Source: Dipteronia dyeriana (Eukaryota; Streptophyta; Magnoliopsida; Sapindales; Sapindaceae). Taken from it: a stretch of 64,000 nt of DNA. Under the pieces are notes generated by a model that saw only the letters and a list, made by a program, of their open reading frames with translations, did no database searches and was not told where the DNA came from. Position 1 is the stretch's first letter. Every line of letters begins with the position of its first letter. The DNA lies in the NCBI GenBank assembly GCA_032871835.1, contig CM065297.1:43711098-43775097 (forward strand), read 5' to 3'. A program made the translations under genes and the position numbers. Below, piece after piece: positions 47,076 to 58,199 of this stretch.

Positions 47076-48168
47076 TGCAGTGAAAAACAGTTCAAAAAGC
47101 GACGGAAGCGTATAATGAGGGTTTGGTATATTTTAAAAAAAAAAATCCTTTAAAAGAAAGAACCTTAACCCTAGATTAATTGACATATATTAAAAGTATC
47201 ACACCTTTTTTTCGTGATGATTGAACTAGTGCCGAATTAATCCGTAAGATCTTCCAATCCAATCACGAATGTGAATCACATAGAAGTGTTGGCTCTCTTT
47301 CTTTTGATTATATACCTGAGGATGGAAACAAACAAAATCTCTTTCTTTTGTTAGTCAAAAACTCACAATGATCCTCTGAGAGAAAACCCAAGAACGTTCG
47401 GTCACTTGTGAATTATCAATCTATTTGATTGAAACTAGCGTGAACCCGACTCGATTTTTGTACACAAAACCCTTTTGATGTAAAGGATACTAGTGCACTA
47501 TCAAAAACAAAAAGGCTCCCCTTTTCTCTTCTCATTGGCATTCAATACACAATATCTATGATTTGGTCAAATTTTGACTTGAGCAAAAACTAATTTTTTT
47601 TTCTCTCTGAAAATTTTCTAGCTGCGCCAAAATCTCTCTAAGAAAAACTTTAGCCTTGGCCGAAATCTCACTTAGAATTTAGCCTTGGCCGAAATTAATA
47701 TGGAGATATATATATATATATATATATTGGTTCTCAAATCCTTTCCTAAAGAGGACTTGTTTGGTGGGCAAGAATCATATCCCTACGTGGATTTACTTGG
47801 TGACAAAGAATCTTTTTCCAAAAAAGATTTCTTTTTCACACAAAGACTCCTAATCCAACTCAAATAGTGTATTTATTCAAAACCAATTATTGAATATAAT
47901 TTAATTTGTGACTATATTAAAACTTCCTAATTTGGCCAATTGACAACTAGAGTTTTAATAGAAATCAAATACTCTCTAATTTTACTAGATAAATAAATTC
48001 CTTTTATTTATCTGATTATCAAATATAGTACTTGATACTTATCATATTACCAACAATAATATGAATCTAGGAGACCATTTCCTACTAGGAATTTTTTTTT
48101 GACTTTTAATTAAATAATTTATTAATTAATAAATAAATTAATTTCCATTTAATTAAGTAATAAAATAA
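47076..48168 (-). repeat. 5' LTR of element B, truncated
   Basis: Parallels 19609-20423 plus 40587-40870. Similarity ends in the A/T-rich TAAATTAATTTCC...AATAAAATAAAA run at about 48168, where T2 sequence begins. About 1.2 kb of U3 is missing. Confidence 0.82.
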
Positions 48169-48179
48169 AAAAGACAGAT

Positions 48180-51100
48180 GCGGGTGTTACACCCGCTCAA
48201 CTGATTCCCAATTCATATCGGATGTTGATCAGTCTATGGCATTTGTGGAAAAAGATTGGGGCAAAGTACCTGCCAACCCCCCAAGAGATTCGTATTTTCT
48301 ATACCTTGGGTCGATCAAATATAGGTGGGACATTTTATCTCTAATCGATGTCACCAAGCAATTGGATCCCACATGGTTATAAGGAAAAGCCTGCCCCTCC
48401 AACGCATAAAGACCACAAAAGTTTCATCTAGGGTTTTCCAACTTCTAACAAATATTGGAAGAACAACTGGTTCTTTATCAGAGGATATTGGGGTTAGGTG
48501 GTAGTCGATCTAACCTATCGGCTAAACCAAAGTACAGTCCCGAGGCATTTTTGTAGCCCTAAGCTTTGGAACAAGATTACATCCGTTATGACCGGGAAAC
48601 AAGCCAATACAGTTGTCAAGGCGGCCCAAACTACTTGGGAAATCAAGGACCCCCGCTGCTTGTACTCAGAGAGAGAGAGAGAGAGTTGGGTGAATTCAGC
48701 CTCTTTCCAGAGATATCCGCTCGGAGCAATCGCAGTAAGTTTATGTTTCTGAGCTTTCCTGGTGGTGGCTAATTATTATTGTTATTGCTCATTACTTCCC
48801 GTAACGCTTTCCTTTTCAGTATTTGAATTGGACATCGTTCTTGGTGAGCAAGCGCAGAAGGTTAAGAACCTCTATCGCGTGAGTTGGAAAACAGCTGCTG
48901 ACCAAGTGGCTCAGGGGATTGCTCATCCAGAACATGACTTAGTGGAGCATGTGTATGAGTCTGATCATGACTTTCTGACGGTTCCTACTGACCAAGTTAT
49001 GGTAAGTAGTCGTGATGCCCCTCTCCCTCGAAGTGGTCAGAGGGGTTCATCCAGAGATAGGTCTGGTCGGGGTTCATTCCTCCATAAAAGGATCTGATCG
49101 TGAGAGGTCCAGTAGAGAAAGATCAAGCTGGGATAGACCCATTAGGGATAGGCAAGGTTAAGATAATCCAAGCAAGGGTAAGTCCTATAGGATTGGATCT
49201 GATGAAAATTTCCCCAATAACAAGGTGGCTAAGAGAGTGGAGGGATCTTCTGCCCCCGAGGCCATCCATAAAAGGGTGAGATTCCTGGGGATGTTGACCC
49301 TTTGCTATCTTGGTCGTATGTCGACCCCATTCTTTTGGATGAGGAGGTGGAGGATGACGATAAGGGGACCATAACTAAGTTAATTATAAGGGAGTGACGA
49401 TCGAAGAAGAAAGGTGACCGGCTAGTTTCAATGCCCTCTGCTGCCCCATCTGAACCAACTGAGGCCACTGAAGCAGGAATACCCCCAACTTGTCCCACAC
49501 TTGCTCAAATGCAACCTGTTCATTCCCCCATAGGGTTCTCAACACATCATCCGGGGAAAGCTCCCATGGAGTTTTCGGTTAGATGTCAGATAGTCTTCAT
49601 TGGCTTAGACTTTGATGATGATGAATGCAACTCAGAAGATTTATTTATTGACAATGATTTCCAGGATGTCACAGAGGAGCAAATGCTAGGGCCAGTGCTG
49701 AAGTTAAGGACAAGTGCTGCAGTTAAATTAGTTGAGGATATTCTAGCAACCCAGTATGGTAGTATTCACCCTCTTACACCATCTGTGTTCCTTCAAGAGG
49801 GTTGTGTCAGTGAAGGTCAAGCACTCGAGGGGCAAAGTTGCAAAGCTCCTGAGGTTTCCTTTCAGGTCAGTGAGAGTATCATAGCTTCGCAGATGCTAAA
49901 CACTAGTGGCAACCCATCCTATAGCACTTCCAGCTACCTCTGTTTATGACCGACCCACCTATCGGTGATTCCCGATGCTCCAGCCTCTAGGTCTCCTCAC
50001 TCAGGCAATTTTTAAGATGACACCCTCTCTATGCTTCGCTCAATGTCAGCCGACGAAGGATATATTGGTGATGGTAACTGGAAGAGGGTCAGGACTACTA
50101 GTCTCTCTAAGCAGGCTTGCATGATTTTGAACAACGAAAATTTTATAAGTGCCTCCCGAATCGCCTTTTGCTTGCTCACTTTTCGATTTCCCTAACCCTT
50201 GCTCTCTTTTCAGATGGTGGAGAATTTGACCCGGGCCTTGGCGAATCAAAAGAATCAGGTTGCAGAGATATCTTGGCTGAAAAGGGCTATTGTGTAGAAA
50301 GATGATGCCCTTAAGTCTTCCTATGCCAGTGCCTCCATAGTCAAGCAGTATGAGAAGCATATGAAGACCCATGGTGTTATCGAGCTTGCCCTAAGAAAGA
50401 CCATATCGAACATCCAGGGCAAGGCTTCGGCTTCTGAGGTAACTCTCAAGCAGCTTACCATAAGGAATGTTGAGCTAGAGAAGATAGTTGCCAATTTTAT
50501 ACTGTTGAACGCTCAACTTGAGTTGAGGGCCATCTTGGATAAGACAGCTATAAAAAAAGCTAAGGAGGAGACCAGTCTTACCCAAGACACTCTTACCTCT
50601 ACCCATCAGTTAATGCTTGAGACGCAACAGTCATCTGAGGAGGCTCGGGTTCATTACGAACTCCTAGCCAAGGACTTGGAGCAATAACAAGTTAGCATGG
50701 AGGTGCTTTTCGAGGAGGCTAGGTAAGCCCTCGAAGTCTAGAACATGGACCGCTACAAGAGATCCCTAGCTTTTGATGCAGTCACATTGAGGGAATTCGA
50801 GAGGGGGCTGACCACCACCAAAGCTTTTTTCAGGGTCAATGAGATATCTTCGGAGGAGGCTCACCTTAAATGGGATAGAGCTATTAAGAAACATAAGAAT
50901 GGGTCCCTGGAAGCTATAAGGAATCATAGGATTCATTAGAGAGCCTACTGTCGATCCATCGGGAAGGATCCTCATCCGATGCATCTGGAGCTTCCTTCGA
51001 CATCTTCTCTGGTAGTTTTTCATGCTAATGAGGAAAACAGTGCCTTAACCAAGGGTGCCGATATTGGTCCTTTGCTAGGCACAGACTGTTCTCCATTTAT

Positions 51101-51190
51101 GGCTGATGTGCCCGAGGACAACATCACTTGGCCAGGTTTTGATGACTTGAGCCAAGGAGGTGGTGATCCCTTTTTCTGGCGGTTATAGGC
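48180..51190 (+). pseudogene. Antisense extra gene of T2 (plant mobile domain-like, coiled coil)
   Basis: Plus-strand frames 48498-48752, 48762-49097, 49431-49949, 50361-50687, 50745-50939 and 50979-51188 follow one another across about 3 kb. The first has the WKNNWFFIRGYWG motif (about 48450-48490) and LCSPKLW-like text, resembling the plant mobile/aminotransferase-like domain found in such genes. The middle is Ser/Arg-rich (RSGQRGSSRDRSGRGS). The end is a long coiled coil (KAKEETSLTQDTLTSTHQLM) finishing acidic. Intron-like signals are present (separate entry). It is transcribed against pol if expressed. Many frame breaks. The family is known from Tat elements such as Grande; function unknown. 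Confidence 0.65.
48735..48819 (+). other. Putative intron in T2 antisense gene
   Basis: GTAAGTTTATG at 48735 and TTTCCTTTTCAG ending at 48819: an 85-base gap with consensus plant splice ends. Coding signal precedes and follows it. The frames on the two sides differ by one base, which a lost G at the donor (CAG-GTAAGT now CA-GTAAGT) would explain. A second acceptor-like CTCTTTTCAG ends at 50213. Confidence 0.45.
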
Positions 51191-52119
51191 TCGGAGGCCC
51201 TTCTAACACTCCAAATGCTTTAAAAAAAATTATATATCATTTTTTATAATTACTACTCTGCAATCACATGCTCCAAGAATAAAAGGAAATTTATTTTCTT
51301 TGGTGTTTCTGAATGATTTATGATTAACTGCAAGCACCTATTAACTTAAACTTTATGATGCGTCGACCCATATCTAAGTTAACCAATTCGGTTGTGATCA
51401 TGCCCTGTTACTTGATTTCTCTGATTTTGGCCAGGACGTTCTACCAACCCATGCTACGTTGAGTCTGTTATCCTGACTATGGTCAAATAACTTTATATGA
51501 TAGAGCTTGTAACAGCCCCTACGTAGGCAGGGTCAGGGGACCGTTCGGGTTAGCAGATCGGTTTTTTGAGCCCCCAACCATCTTGCTACTTTTATGTCAG
51601 AAAGTGTTTGTTTATAACCCATTTGCAAGATATTTATTTCATAGACTCTTGTCTTTTATCTGTCAACTAAGTCATTGGGATGTCTCTCAATAGTCTGTTG
51701 ATCAAGATTAGTTGCAATAGGGCATCTTGTAATTTACTGACTTAACAGGTGCCTCGATTGCACCTGTTTTTAACCAAAAATACTTATCCTTTGTTCAAAT
51801 TTTGGTGCATCCAATCAGGCATTTTTAACCTGAAGGTACCCTAGCAGTGCCTTATTGCACCCAGCTAGTCTCGGTGAGTGTACACTGTCTTTACGACATA
51901 TGTTTTTAGGCCTCTCGGTTGCCCCCACCCGACACTAAACTATTTCTAGGTGCCCTGAGATTGCTTTTGTATACGAAAGCAAGGTTTATGAACACTACTC
52001 TTGACTTCTGAAATTGTTCCCTTTAATGGGCTTTTATTGAATGCTTAAAAGGAAACACAAAATAACAAGCGAACGAAGTAAAATCACTCTCTAAAGAAAT
52101 AAGGACAAGCAAGAAGAAC
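51191..52119. other. T2 spacer between convergent genes
   Basis: The extra gene (plus) and pol (minus) end facing each other here. No coding signal. Short repeated phrases such as GGTGCC(C/T)... and TTGCACC(T/C) occur around 51750-51960. Confidence 0.55.
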
Positions 52120-53420
52120 TAATGGACCCTTATGGGTAGAACATTTTTTGGTATTGGAAATTGCATGGCCTGGGTAACTTGCTTCCTTCTGATCGGGCAA
52201 GGAGGTACGCCCCATGCCAAGCCAATTCGACTACCTTGTACGGACCTTCTTATTTGTCTGTCAGAGCCCTAACTGACTTATCTCTGGTGTTGGGTGACAC
52301 CCTTTTTAGAACTAGATCTCCAAGTTGGAATCTCTTTATTCGTACATGTGAGTTATAGTATCTAGCGACCCTTTGGTGATAGGTCGTGGTCCTTACTCTT
52401 GACATATCTTTTCTTTCTTCCAACTAGTCTAAGTTCTGCTCCAGCATACCAGCATTTGACTCGGGATGGAAGAGATGCACCCTTGGTGAGTTATGAATTA
52501 GTTCAACGGGGATCACTGCCTTTATCCCAAACGCCAGCGAATAAGGGATTTCCACTGTCGAAGTCCTCTTTGTGGTTCGGTATGCCCATAAAACTTCATG
52601 CAGCTTGTTTGCCAAGTTCACTTTTTTGGCATCTAGTTTTGCCATCAAGGTGTGCTACATTATCTTGTTTACTTCTTTTGTCTGACTGTTGGTCAGAGGG
52701 TGAGTTGGTGTGGTATAAAAATTCTTTATGCCGAAATCCCGACACATGTTTCTAAAATTGTCACTGTCAAGCTGAATTTCGTTATCCGTGATTATTATGT
52801 CTGGGATTCCAAACAGGTAAATGACATTCATCTTGACGAAACTTGTTGTATTGGTTTCGGTTATGTATATCAGAGCTAACAACTCGACCCATTTGGTGAA
52901 TAAAACTACAACCACAATAGTGTGTTTTGCCCTACCTTTCGTTGGAGTTAGCATCGGGACGATCAAGTCTAACCCCCATATGGCGAATGACCAAGGTGAT
53001 GATAGACTCTTCAACTGCTCAAGAGGCCTCTTTATGTCATTAGGTATCCTTTAGCAACCCTTATATCGGTTCGTGACCGCTTGAAAGTTTTGGAATAAGG
53101 TTGGCCAATAGAAGCCTTGTCTGAGAGTTTTGTGTTCCTAGCTTTTACCTCCTGAGTGACTTTCACATACTCTCTCATGGAAACTCTCTAATATTTGCCT
53201 ACCCTTCATTAGGCAAACACATATCTGCAGAGCTTTTGAGAATCCTCTCATGCACCGCTCTCCCCCAGCCATTGAATACCTTGTAGCTCTGTACTTGAGG
53301 CGTTTCACTTCATTTACCTCTGTTGGTAGTGTTCCATTCTCTAGGTAGTCCCTGATCGGGGTCATCCAAGTGACTTGGTCTCTTTCAATTGCACCAATCT
53401 TTAATGTCTCTTTTTAGTCC
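52120..53420 (-). pseudogene. Gypsy integrase of T2, broken
   Basis: Reading on minus: an HHCC-like zinc part with LQICVCLMKGRQILESFHERVC (53270-53170), catalytic core in 53014-52655 (WGLDLIVPM for the first Asp, IIITDNEIQ for the second). The third position is changed: HPLTNSQTKEVNK where relatives have a Glu before the -xVN(K) motif, so the DDE triad is incomplete. The C-terminal part (52390-52120) reads RVARYYNSHV, FQLGDLVLKRV and EGPYKVVELAWHGAYLL, the usual GPY-type end. Frame changes near 52650 and 53020. Confidence 0.82.
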
Positions 53421-53427
53421 TCAATGC

Positions 53428-55231
53428 TTAGCCTTTTAAGATAGGCAACTGGATAGTCTTTGACTGTACACCGATAGTAGCTAATGTTAATTTTGACAAA
53501 GCATTTGGTTTTTCATACTTCTCCCTCTGGATCTGAGTGATCCTGTACATTTTGAATCTTCCTAACAGCATTTTAGCCACCAAGTATGTGACAATGTTGT
53601 TATCCTTTCCTTCATATTCATCCAAAACTTGGTTTACAACCACTTGCGAGTCATTAAACATTTCTTCCTCATCTGCCCTAAAGTCGTGCAAACTTTGGCC
53701 CTTGCCAAAAGTACCTCATACTCGGCCATGTTGTTGGTGGCTTTAAAGTCAAACCGCAGGGCACATTCTACCTGACCACCTTCTGGGTTAATATGACTAT
53801 CCCGGCCCCGCTACCATGTATGTTTGACAACCCATCTACATGTAGTTTCCACGTGAACTCGTCATTCTCTTTCAACATCCTGATTACCTCACTTTTTGGT
53901 TCAACTAATTCTGTGATCATGTCAGCCACGACTTGCACCTTTATTATGGCCCTCGGTAGGTATGCTATCTCACACTCGCTCAGCTCTACAGCCCATTTAG
54001 TTAGTCTTTCAAACACCTCAGGTTTTGACAGGATTTGCTTCAATGGACAGTCCGTATAGACCTTGATCTTAAAGGCTTGGAAATATAGCCTTAGTTATCT
54101 TACTGCAGTTACAAGGGCCAACGCCATCTGCTCGGTCGGTGAATACCTTGTCTTGACTGGTAACAAAGCTTTACTCTTATAATGCACTGGATTTTTTACC
54201 CCCTTATCAAGTCTATCCAGTATTGAACCTCATGCTACAGGCATTAGGGACAGGTACAAATAAAGCACTTCTTCTTCAAGGGGTTTGGATAGAATCAGTG
54301 CTTTCCTTAAATATTCTTTGATCCTTTTAAAGGCCTGTTTGAATTCTACATTCCATTCCACCCTCTTACCCTTCTTAATTGCCTTAAAAAAGGGAAGACA
54401 TTTGTCAGTTGACTTACTTATGAATCGGTTCAGGGATGCCAAGCACCCTGTTAGCCTCTGGATCTCTTTTAATGTTTGTGGGGACCTCATTTCCTCTAAA
54501 GCCTTTATTTTTTATAGGTTGACTTCAATTCCCTTCTAGTGAACTTGGAGCCCTAGGAATCTCCCCGAAGGCACTCCAAAGATGCACTTTTTTGGGTTAA
54601 ACTTCATACCAAACCTTCATAGCACTCCGAATGTTACCTTGAGATCTCTTGGATGTTTCTTTGACGTTATGCTTTTTGTCAGCATATCATCCACATATAC
54701 TTTCATATTTTGGTTGATCTGTCGAGCGAACATCTTGTTTGCTAGCCTCTAGTAAGTTGCCCTGGCATTTTTAAGACCAAATGGTATGACTTTGTAGCAA
54801 TATATGCCTTGTTCAGTGGTAAAAGACCTCTTGTCATAGTTAGGTTCAAACATCCGGATCTAGTTGTACCTTGAGTATGCATCCATAAAGCTCAAAAACT
54901 CATGACCAACAGTTGCATCCACTAACTGATCAATGTGATGGAGAGGGAAGCTATCATTTGGTCATGCTTTGTTGAGGTCGTGAAATCCACACACATCCTC
55001 CATCGACCATTCTTTTTTTTTTACCAGCACCACGTTAGTCACCCATTATGGGTACTTTACTTCCCTTATAAATCCTACTACCAATAGCTTTTCTACTCCT
55101 TCCTTAATCACCTTGCTTCTCTCAGGGTTAAACTGCCTCTTTTTCTGAACAATTGGCTTGTGATGGGGGTCGACTACTAATAGTACGATATTATCTTTGA
55201 ATCGATTCTCGACACATCCTCGTGTTTCCAT
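53428..55231 (-). pseudogene. Gypsy RT, RNase H and second RNase H of T2
   Basis: RT begins near 55231 (KPIVQKKRQFNPERSKVIK, then VEKLLVVGFIREVKYP) and passes MDAYSRYN near 54890. The catalytic box MKVYVDDML is at 54684-54700. The connection QRLTGCLASLNRFISKS (frame 54490-54230) leads to RNase H (54230-53900, YTDCPLKQILSKPEVF). A second RNase H follows (FTWKLHVDGLSN at 53840, GSGAGIVI, then DSQVVVNQV at 53640), with NALSKL in place of ADALSKL. The doubled RNase H places this in the Tat group. Stops split it into at least eight pieces. Confidence 0.85.
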
Positions 55232-55422
55232 TCAAACACGTCTTTATATTCCTTTAGTAGTCTGATCATCTCATCCTGTACTTGTTTTATCAACTGAGCC
55301 CTGAGCCTTACATTTTTTTCGGGGTTGTGGTCATCAACTGCCTCTGTGGTCGGTTCATCTTCCTGATTTTTCCATCTTCTAAAGGTGTCTCCCTTTGGGC
55401 CAGGTGGAACCGGGTCAGAGTT

Positions 55423-56085
55423 TTATGCCTCGATTTCCACGTCATCTATCTTATGGTCTTCACACTCCTCAAGGGCATACAATTGCATCACCCCGGACTC
55501 TACTTTCTCTTTGTATACAACCAGATTTGCCTTTCTTGCCCATTCTTGTGAGCTTTTCGTGATTCCCACTTCTGCTTCCAAAGGAAACTTCACCATTAGT
55601 GAAAAAGTGGTCGGCACTGCTTTTGTCTTGTTCAAGATAGGTTGGCCTAGTAAGCCATTGTATAGCCAATTCTCTACATTCACGACCATAAAATCTAGTA
55701 ACACTGTCTTGGTACATGAAAAGCTACTGATCTCCAAAGGTAGCTTCATCGTTCCTAGTGAGCTCACCTCCGCTCCTTCGAAGCGTCTAAATGGGACTTT
55801 GAGTGGTTAGAGGTCTCTTTTTTGCAGCCTGAGTTGGTCAAATACTTCCACACTCAGAATATCAGCCAAGCTTCTATTGTTGATCTGTACCCTTCTTACT
55901 TCCCTATAACCTACGCGGATCGACACTACAATTGCATCATTCGACCTTACTTCTGATGCATGTGCATCAGCTTCGGTAAAAATTATAGGATTCCAACCTT
56001 GTTTGTATCTCTTTTGATCATGCCCCAATAGATTTATTTTCAGGTTTCTCTGACCAACTATAGCTTCTCTGACTTCGGAAATCAT
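55423..56085 (-). pseudogene. Gypsy protease of T2
   Basis: Frames 56085-55807 and 55767-55423 on minus: GWNPIIFTEADAH leader, VSIRVGYREVRRVQI, then active site NNRSLADIL (DNGSSADIL in T1, so Asp and Gly are both lost). The flap side is NGLLGQPILNKTKAV. A linker then reaches RT at 55231. Confidence 0.82.
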
Positions 56086-57487
56086 TTCTTGACCGCTATC
56101 CCCAGTGTATAGTCCACCAAAAATGGTATTGATGCCCTATTACCTAGATCTCTCCTGGGACTCTTTTGGCTTCTACCTCTCTCTTCTATCGTGGTGTTAT
56201 TACACTGATCCTCCAAACTTTTGAGGATTATATCTTTTAGGTGTCCTTCTCTAATTAGCTTTTTGATGTGGTCCCTCAACAAATAACAATTGGAGGTTTC
56301 ATGGCCATTCACTTGATGAAACTTGTAGTACTTGGTGGTATCTCTTCTGGTAAAACTTGAATATTTCACGGGTTTCTTGTACAGATTCATATCTTCTATC
56401 ACATTCAAGATCTCTTCTTACCCTCTGGCCAATATAGTGTAGTTTGTGTATTGCCCCTTGAATTGCCTACCACCTTTGTCATCGTCTCTTCATCCATCCT
56501 TACCTTTTCCCCCACTGTCTTTCTGCTCCGCTTTACCTTTAATCTTTCGGTTACCGTCCATGTGCTTCTGGCTACTTTCGGGCCGACCCCTTCTATAAGT
56601 TCTCCACCATGGGCTAGTTGTTCCTCCTCCGCCATGGCGTATCCTCCGACATGGTCTACCATGCTCACATACTTGGTCAGTCCCCTAGCCTCAGGCTTAG
56701 GGTCAGTTGGCTGTGTTATAGATTGTTGATTAATGCCGACACCACTACATCATTGTTGGGGTCTTACACTTCTGACACCTCTAGTGAGAATCTGGTCAGG
56801 TAATCTTTCAGCTTCTAATCTTTCCTTTGCTTCAGACTAGACAAGGCTGATATGGACTTCCTTCACTGGTTATTTCCTATGAATTGCCTGGTGAAAGCAT
56901 GTACTAATTCTTCAAAATTCCTAATGGAGCTTGCAGATAGCTCGTCAAACCATTTGGTTCCCTAATCTAAAAAGGTTTGTAGGAACGTGGGGCATATGAG
57001 GGTACCATCATAATCATACTACGCCATGGAACTTTGGTACTTCCTTATGTGCTCCTGCGGGTCAGTATTGGCATTGAACTACTCCATATGCGGCATTCTG
57101 ATCATAGGGTTTCCCTAGCTTTGCCTTCATTCCAGGACTTTTATCCTACTAAGGAGAATCTATCGCTTCTTATCTAACTCTCCACGTTCACCGAATCTCT
57201 GATGGATTTTTAACCCATATAGATCCCTCGGGACCCTCTCTCTGATCTGGGCACCAAAAGGGTTATGCTTGACCGCAGTGGTTGGCTCTCTGGCTTTCCA
57301 GGGGCCATTTCACTGTCACTTGAATATGAGCGGGAAATTTTCCTCTGGTTATCATACCTATGCACCCGTTCGTTGTATGTTTTCTCTCCATTGTACCTTT
57401 CCATGTCTTCCCGCGAACTAGATACCTGGTGTTCCCTTGATCCCCGACCTTCTAGGCAACTTCACGTGTACGAACGCCTCCTCTTTC
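56082..57487 (-). pseudogene. Gypsy gag of T2
   Basis: The minus frame 57404-57210 holds a polar N-terminal part. The Retrotrans_gag core is at about 56780-57060 in broken frames (IRKYQSSMA, TKWFDELSASSIRNFEELVH, TRQFIGN). A spacer (56668-56405) starts near MSMVDHVGGYAMAEEEQLAH. The Cys/His block YYKFHQVNGHETSNCYLLRDH is at 56330-56260. Same layout as T0 and T1. Truncated at its start by B2. Confidence 0.78.
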
Positions 57488-58190
57488 GATGGTGAGACCA
57501 AAATTGACATGATTGTCAACACATTGCCAGATTCCTTTGATCAATTCAAGTTGGACTACACCTTGAATAATAAGGAATACACTTTGCAAGGCCTGATGCA
57601 AGGTGTTCAAAGCGCAGAAAAAATCCTTGTGAAAGGCAAGGGTCAAGAGATTCATATCGTAGGTAAAGTTGCTACTGTTAAGACCCGTAAGAAGGTCAAG
57701 AAACAACAGAAGAAAAACCAACTAGGACCTATTAAGAAGGAGACAAAGAATGTAACCAAGCTCAAAGGGAAATGTTTCCTTTATGGTGAAAAGGGACATT
57801 GGAAAATAAATTGCCCAAAGTCTCAAGACAAAAAAGAAGAAGGTAATATTAATTATCTTGAAACATGTTTTTTGGCGGATTCTATGGATTCTTGGATCTT
57901 AGAGTCCAGAGCCACTAATCTTGTTTGTTTTTCCTTACATTGGTTCAAGGAAAGGAGAAGGCTTATATAAGAACGAATTCAACTTGCATTTAGGAAATGG
58001 AGCATTAGTGTCTGCTAGTTCAGTGGGAGATATTAGAATTAGTTTAGATTCTTATAGGCATTTAGATTTAATAGACGTTTATTATTTACCTCAATTCAAG
58101 AGGAATTTAATTTCAGTTTATTGTTTAAATAAATTTCGTTATTCGGTTACTTTTAGTAAAGCTTTTATTATTAGTAAGAGATAAAATTAT
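57487..58190 (+). pseudogene. B2 gag C-terminus and protease
   Basis: Frame 57437-57970 is coding from about 57488 (TKIDMIVNTLPDSFDQFK, KKVKKQQKKNQ). The knuckle CFLYGEKGHWKINC has Tyr for the second Cys. The protease site is WILESRATN, where relatives have DSGATN, so both are inactive. A stop occurs after KERRRLI at 57968, and the frame shifts into 57921-58184 (NLHLGNGALVSAS, YYLPQFKRNLIS), the C-terminal half of protease. Confidence 0.85.
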
Positions 58191-58199
58191 TTGCAAAGG

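Larger units (their letters stand above)
19609..48168 (-). mobile_element. Ty1/copia element B, interrupted by S1
   Basis: Minus-strand element made of a 5' LTR (47076-48168), primer site, gag, pol, polypurine tract and a 3' LTR that is split into 40587-42117 and 19609-20423. The two LTR parts join in register with the other LTR: both sides carry the repeated segment GGTTAAGAATCCTTTTC / GTTAAGAATCCTTTC and continue into AAGACTCCTAATCCAACTC. Removing S1 leaves an element of roughly 8.4 kb. The 5' LTR lacks its outer 1.2 kb, ending at 48168. The insertion target was the T1 RT at 19608. Confidence 0.82.
48169..57487 (-). mobile_element. Ty3/gypsy Tat-type element T2, without LTRs
   Basis: gag (57487-56082), protease, RT, RNase H, second RNase H and integrase (to 52120) on minus, then an opposite-strand extra gene (48180-51190). 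The double RNase H (FTWKLHVDG at 53836 after the first RNase H) and an antisense extra gene between pol and the 3' LTR are hallmarks of the Tat group. Neither LTR nor primer site remains: the left edge meets a B-type LTR and the right edge meets B2 gag. Confidence 0.85.

Noticed and set aside
48566..48772. Arg/Glu-rich frame over the GA repeat
   Set aside because: A shadow of the 48498 frame, caused by a (GA)n run.
49002..50213. One large second intron in the T2 antisense gene
   Set aside because: GTAAGTAG at 49002 looks like a donor, but coding signal continues through 49097 and 49431-49949, so a single large intron is not supported.
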